This document shows positions 62,073 through 64,000 of a stretch of DNA of 64,000 nucleotides, in pieces (the stretch's first letter is position 1; each line of letters opens with the position of its first letter). Below the pieces are notes generated by a model. It made no database searches, was not told the DNA's origin, and was given only the letters and a program-made list of their open reading frames with translations. Where the stretch lies: NCBI RefSeq assembly GCF_024628805.1, contig NZ_CP102382.1:1116001-1180000 (forward strand). Direction: 5' to 3'. The DNA is from Paenimyroides aestuarii (lineage in GTDB: Bacteria; Bacteroidota; Bacteroidia; Flavobacteriales; Flavobacteriaceae). The position numbers and the translations under genes are program-made.

Positions 62073-63281
62073 TTACTTAAACTTTACTGCTAATGTGATA
62101 ATATGCGAATTTAGCCCATTGCTTCGACTGTAATATCCATAACGAACCTCTAAACTATTGATTTGTTTAACATGAAACAAACCATTATTGGAATCTACTA
62201 TTTTATATCCTAAACCTATCATGTGGCTTGAGAAAGCAGACAAATCATAATCACTTGTAAAATATTCATCACCTAACTGATGCTGATAAATTGGTTGGAA
62301 ATAATCGGCAGCGGTTTGAGTGTAAAATCTGTATGGAATAGAAAGCGATGAAAACGCAGTTAGTTTCAGGGTTGGTTCAATACTTACAGTGTGCGACTGA
62401 ATATTCCAATTGTCCCAATAATATCGATAAAAACTACGTAGCACGAACTGATCACCCATAAAATAATTGGCGCGAAGACCCAGAGGAATTTTAAACCGGG
62501 TGTTGGGCAAGTTTTCTGATTTGACAGTTGCACCAGGATCGTTAAAATATACCCGGTTAAATTTCGTAGCCAGCAAACCTTCTTGATAACCTAAATCTAA
62601 CAGAAAAGCCATCTGAAAGTTTCGGTTCACTACTTGCGAAAGTGTAAATCCTAAATTATATGAAGTACGTGGTTTTTGATCACCGTTTTTAAATTCAGGG
62701 TCTGGATTATCCCGAAGTTCAATTGGTAAAATTACTTTCCATGTATCAAAAAACGCCATTGCTTTCACATTAAATTCTGTGTTTTTGTTTGAAGAATATT
62801 TGGTATAACCCACATTGGCACCTAACGAAAAATAATCATATTCGGTAGAAGCTGAAATACCAGTCGCAATAATTTGACGTTTTTGTTCGTTTTCAGAACT
62901 GAAATTCAAAGACGGATATACGCGTACGTCTTGGTAGGAAGCTGATGACACTGTATTGGGATCAATTTTATCAGACGATGCCGATGTATAACTATCTACC
63001 CCCAATTCAAAACCGATAAGTTGCTTACGGTTTTTGCGATCTGTTCTCGAGACTTTTACGTCAATTGTAGTGGCAATATCGGTTAATTTTTCAGTACCCA
63101 ATCCTCCGGTTACTGCAGAATTATTGCCATTTTGTGAATAATAACTCGAAATAAAATTTACCTCTTCTATTTTAAGTTTTGTTTTTTTATACACCGTACT
63201 ATCGGATGTTTGCTCTTGTGCTTTAGTAGTGGTTCCCGATACTAAAGTTACAAAAGCAGCTGCTATTAATCGTTTTTTCAT
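62073..63281 (-). CDS. DUF3570 outer-membrane protein
   Basis: A 402-residue protein with a signal peptide (GTTTKAQ) and beta-barrel pattern throughout (VNFISSYYSQNG, IGFELGVDSYTSASSDKI, SLGANVGYTKY, VLRSFYRYYWDNWN), ending LAVKFK. It matches DUF3570, always linked to DUF4266 and apbE. Probably an outer-membrane pore or receptor of that system; the conserved YSQNGNNSAVTGG motif lies at the mature N-terminus. Confidence 0.85.
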   Translation of the reverse strand: MKKRLIAAAFVTLVSGTTTKAQEQTSDSTVYKKTKLKIEEVNFISSYYSQNGNNSAVTGGLGTEKLTDIATTIDVKVSRTDRKNRKQLIGFELGVDSYTSASSDKIDPNTVSSASYQDVRVYPSLNFSSENEQKRQIIATGISASTEYDYFSLGANVGYTKYSSNKNTEFNVKAMAFFDTWKVILPIELRDNPDPEFKNGDQKPRTSYNLGFTLSQVVNRNFQMAFLLDLGYQEGLLATKFNRVYFNDPGATVKSENLPNTRFKIPLGLRANYFMGDQFVLRSFYRYYWDNWNIQSHTVSIEPTLKLTAFSSLSIPYRFYTQTAADYFQPIYQHQLGDEYFTSDYDLSAFSSHMIGLGYKIVDSNNGLFHVKQINSLEVRYGYYSRSNGLNSHIITLAVKFK

Positions 63282-63299
63282 TTTGTAGGCAAATTACTA

Positions 63300-63506
63300 T
63301 TAATTACAGCCACAACCGCCGCCTGTTTTTCCTCCGTTTGCTCCCGAACTGCCTTCGCGATAGAGCATAAAGGTATTCTCAAATTTTTCAGATTTTTTAG
63401 AAGCCAATTCCATATCTGAATCATTTATTTTTTCCTTTTGGTATTCTTTTACTTCGGCACATCCGGCAAAAGCAATTAAAGTACATACCACTATTATTTT
63501 TTTCAT
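63300..63506 (-). CDS. DUF4266 small lipoprotein with a Gly/Cys tail
   Basis: A 68-residue lipoprotein: signal MKKIIVVCTLIAFAGC, a short charged helix (EVKEYQKEKINDSDMELA) and a tail SSGANGGKTGGGCGCN with two Cys at the very end. DUF4266 members all share this tail. It lies between apbE (2 bp upstream) and DUF3570 (18 bp downstream) in one operon. Function unknown; metal or cofactor binding by the tail Cys is an inference. Confidence 0.82.
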   Translation of the reverse strand: MKKIIVVCTLIAFAGCAEVKEYQKEKINDSDMELASKKSEKFENTFMLYREGSSGANGGKTGGGCGCN

Positions 63507-63508
63507 TG

Positions 63509-64000
63509 TTAAGAAAGATTAATATTGTTTGAATGATAAATTTGGTTAAAATCATCGATAATAATACAGCCAATATTCGGTAGTTGATTGATAAAATCCA
63601 ATCCAATTTCAATTCCTAAAACCGTAACCGGTGTAGCAAGTGCATCAGCAATCTCGGCGTTTTCAGCTATAATTGTTACGCTTTTAATGCCCGAAACCGG
63701 AAAACCTGTTTTAGGATTTATGGTATGCGAATATCTTTTACCGGCAATGACTACATATTTTTCATAATTACCCGAAGTTGCCACAGACGTGTTTGTAATT
63801 TTAAAAGATGAAAAAAGCGCTTCTTTTTTATTAGGGTCGGCAATGCCAATAGTCCAGGGCTCGCCATTTTCCTGAAATCCCCAAGTGGTTAAGTCGCCAG
63901 CAGCGTTTACAATACCACTTTTAATTCCTGCTTTTATGAGTACTTTTTTTGCTTGTTCTGCCGCATACCCTTTTCCAATTCCGCCAAAACCAATTCGCAT
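63509..64000 (-). CDS. apbE: FAD:protein FMN transferase (ApbE), N-terminus beyond the window
   Basis: 163 C-terminal residues of an ApbE-type enzyme, which joins FMN through a phosphoester to Thr/Ser of partner proteins outside the cytoplasm. Motifs: GGIGKGYAAEQA, VNAAGDLTTWG, YSHTINPKTGFPV and the metal-binding ADALATPVTVLG. The gene continues past 64000, and an ATG at the edge is only an internal Met. First visible gene of the apbE-DUF4266-DUF3570 operon. Confidence 0.9.
   Translation of the reverse strand: MRIGFGGIGKGYAAEQAKKVLIKAGIKSGIVNAAGDLTTWGFQENGEPWTIGIADPNKKEALFSSFKITNTSVATSGNYEKYVVIAGKRYSHTINPKTGFPVSGIKSVTIIAENAEIADALATPVTVLGIEIGLDFINQLPNIGCIIIDDFNQIYHSNNINLS

Noticed and set aside
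63320..63345. SSGAN in the DUF4266 tail as a true ApbE acceptor site
   Set aside because: The residue at the acceptor place is Asn, not Thr/Ser; kept only as a question in the findings.

Overview
The window is chromosomal DNA from a low-GC member of the Bacteroidota, almost certainly Flavobacteriaceae; the genus (Flavobacterium/Myroides-like) cannot be fixed from sequence alone. The evidence is the type IX secretion system (T9SS) components PorZ and SprE/PorW, at least six secreted proteins with T9SS type A C-terminal signals, many promoters with the flavobacterial -7 element TAnnTTTG, the moxR-bat operon, and an ATP synthase operon that stops at atpG without atpD/atpC. No rRNA, tRNA, CRISPR array, plasmid or phage module was seen.

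Layout. 1-4 kb: a cut-off polysaccharide flippase, a DUF4163/DUF3298 lipoprotein, a cystathionine gamma-synthase-type enzyme and two lipocalin-like lipoproteins. 4-9 kb: porZ-recO, then a fluoride riboswitch driving a CLC-F fluoride/proton antiporter. 9-16.3 kb: an aldehyde dehydrogenase and a tandem array of five paralogous T9SS cargo genes with near-identical spacers and mosaic exchange between copies. 16.3-25.3 kb: a tightly packed minus-strand operon moxR - DUF58 - large membrane protein - batA - batB - batC - batD - batE. 25.5-28 kb: an AlbA_2 protein, a PPP-type phosphatase and an outer-membrane protein. 28-30 kb: a decayed IS1182-family element. 30-34.8 kb: dksA-like gene, ileS with a swapped GXHH signature, one more T9SS cargo protein. 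34.8-36.7 kb: a duplicated cassette (orphan C-terminal gene tail + divergent lipoprotein + palindrome). 36.7-42 kb: outer-membrane protein, ansA, an acyltransferase, tatD, a retropepsin-like protease, DUF3109, marC. 42-47.7 kb: housekeeping genes yicC-gmk-nadD, gpsA, terC. 48.2 kb: a promoter-hairpin-terminator cassette that looks like a small RNA gene. 48.5-57 kb: sprE/porW followed by atpZ-DUF-atpB-E-F-H-A-G. 57-61 kb: small hypothetical genes, one split by a fresh IS5-family insertion, and a duplicated pair of zinc-knuckle/carboxypeptidase-regulatory-like proteins with a third-copy remnant. 61-64 kb: a MscS channel and a DUF3570-DUF4266-apbE operon that runs off the window.

How the parts fit. 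PorZ and SprE are machinery of the secretion system that exports the cargo array and other signal-bearing proteins. MoxR and the Bat proteins (two VWA proteins, TPR proteins, a BatD scaffold) form a membrane stress/assembly complex. The fluoride riboswitch and CLC-F form a self-contained fluoride-resistance unit. The least explained elements are the 35-36.6 kb cassette array, the five-gene mosaic array and the orphan small RNA candidate.
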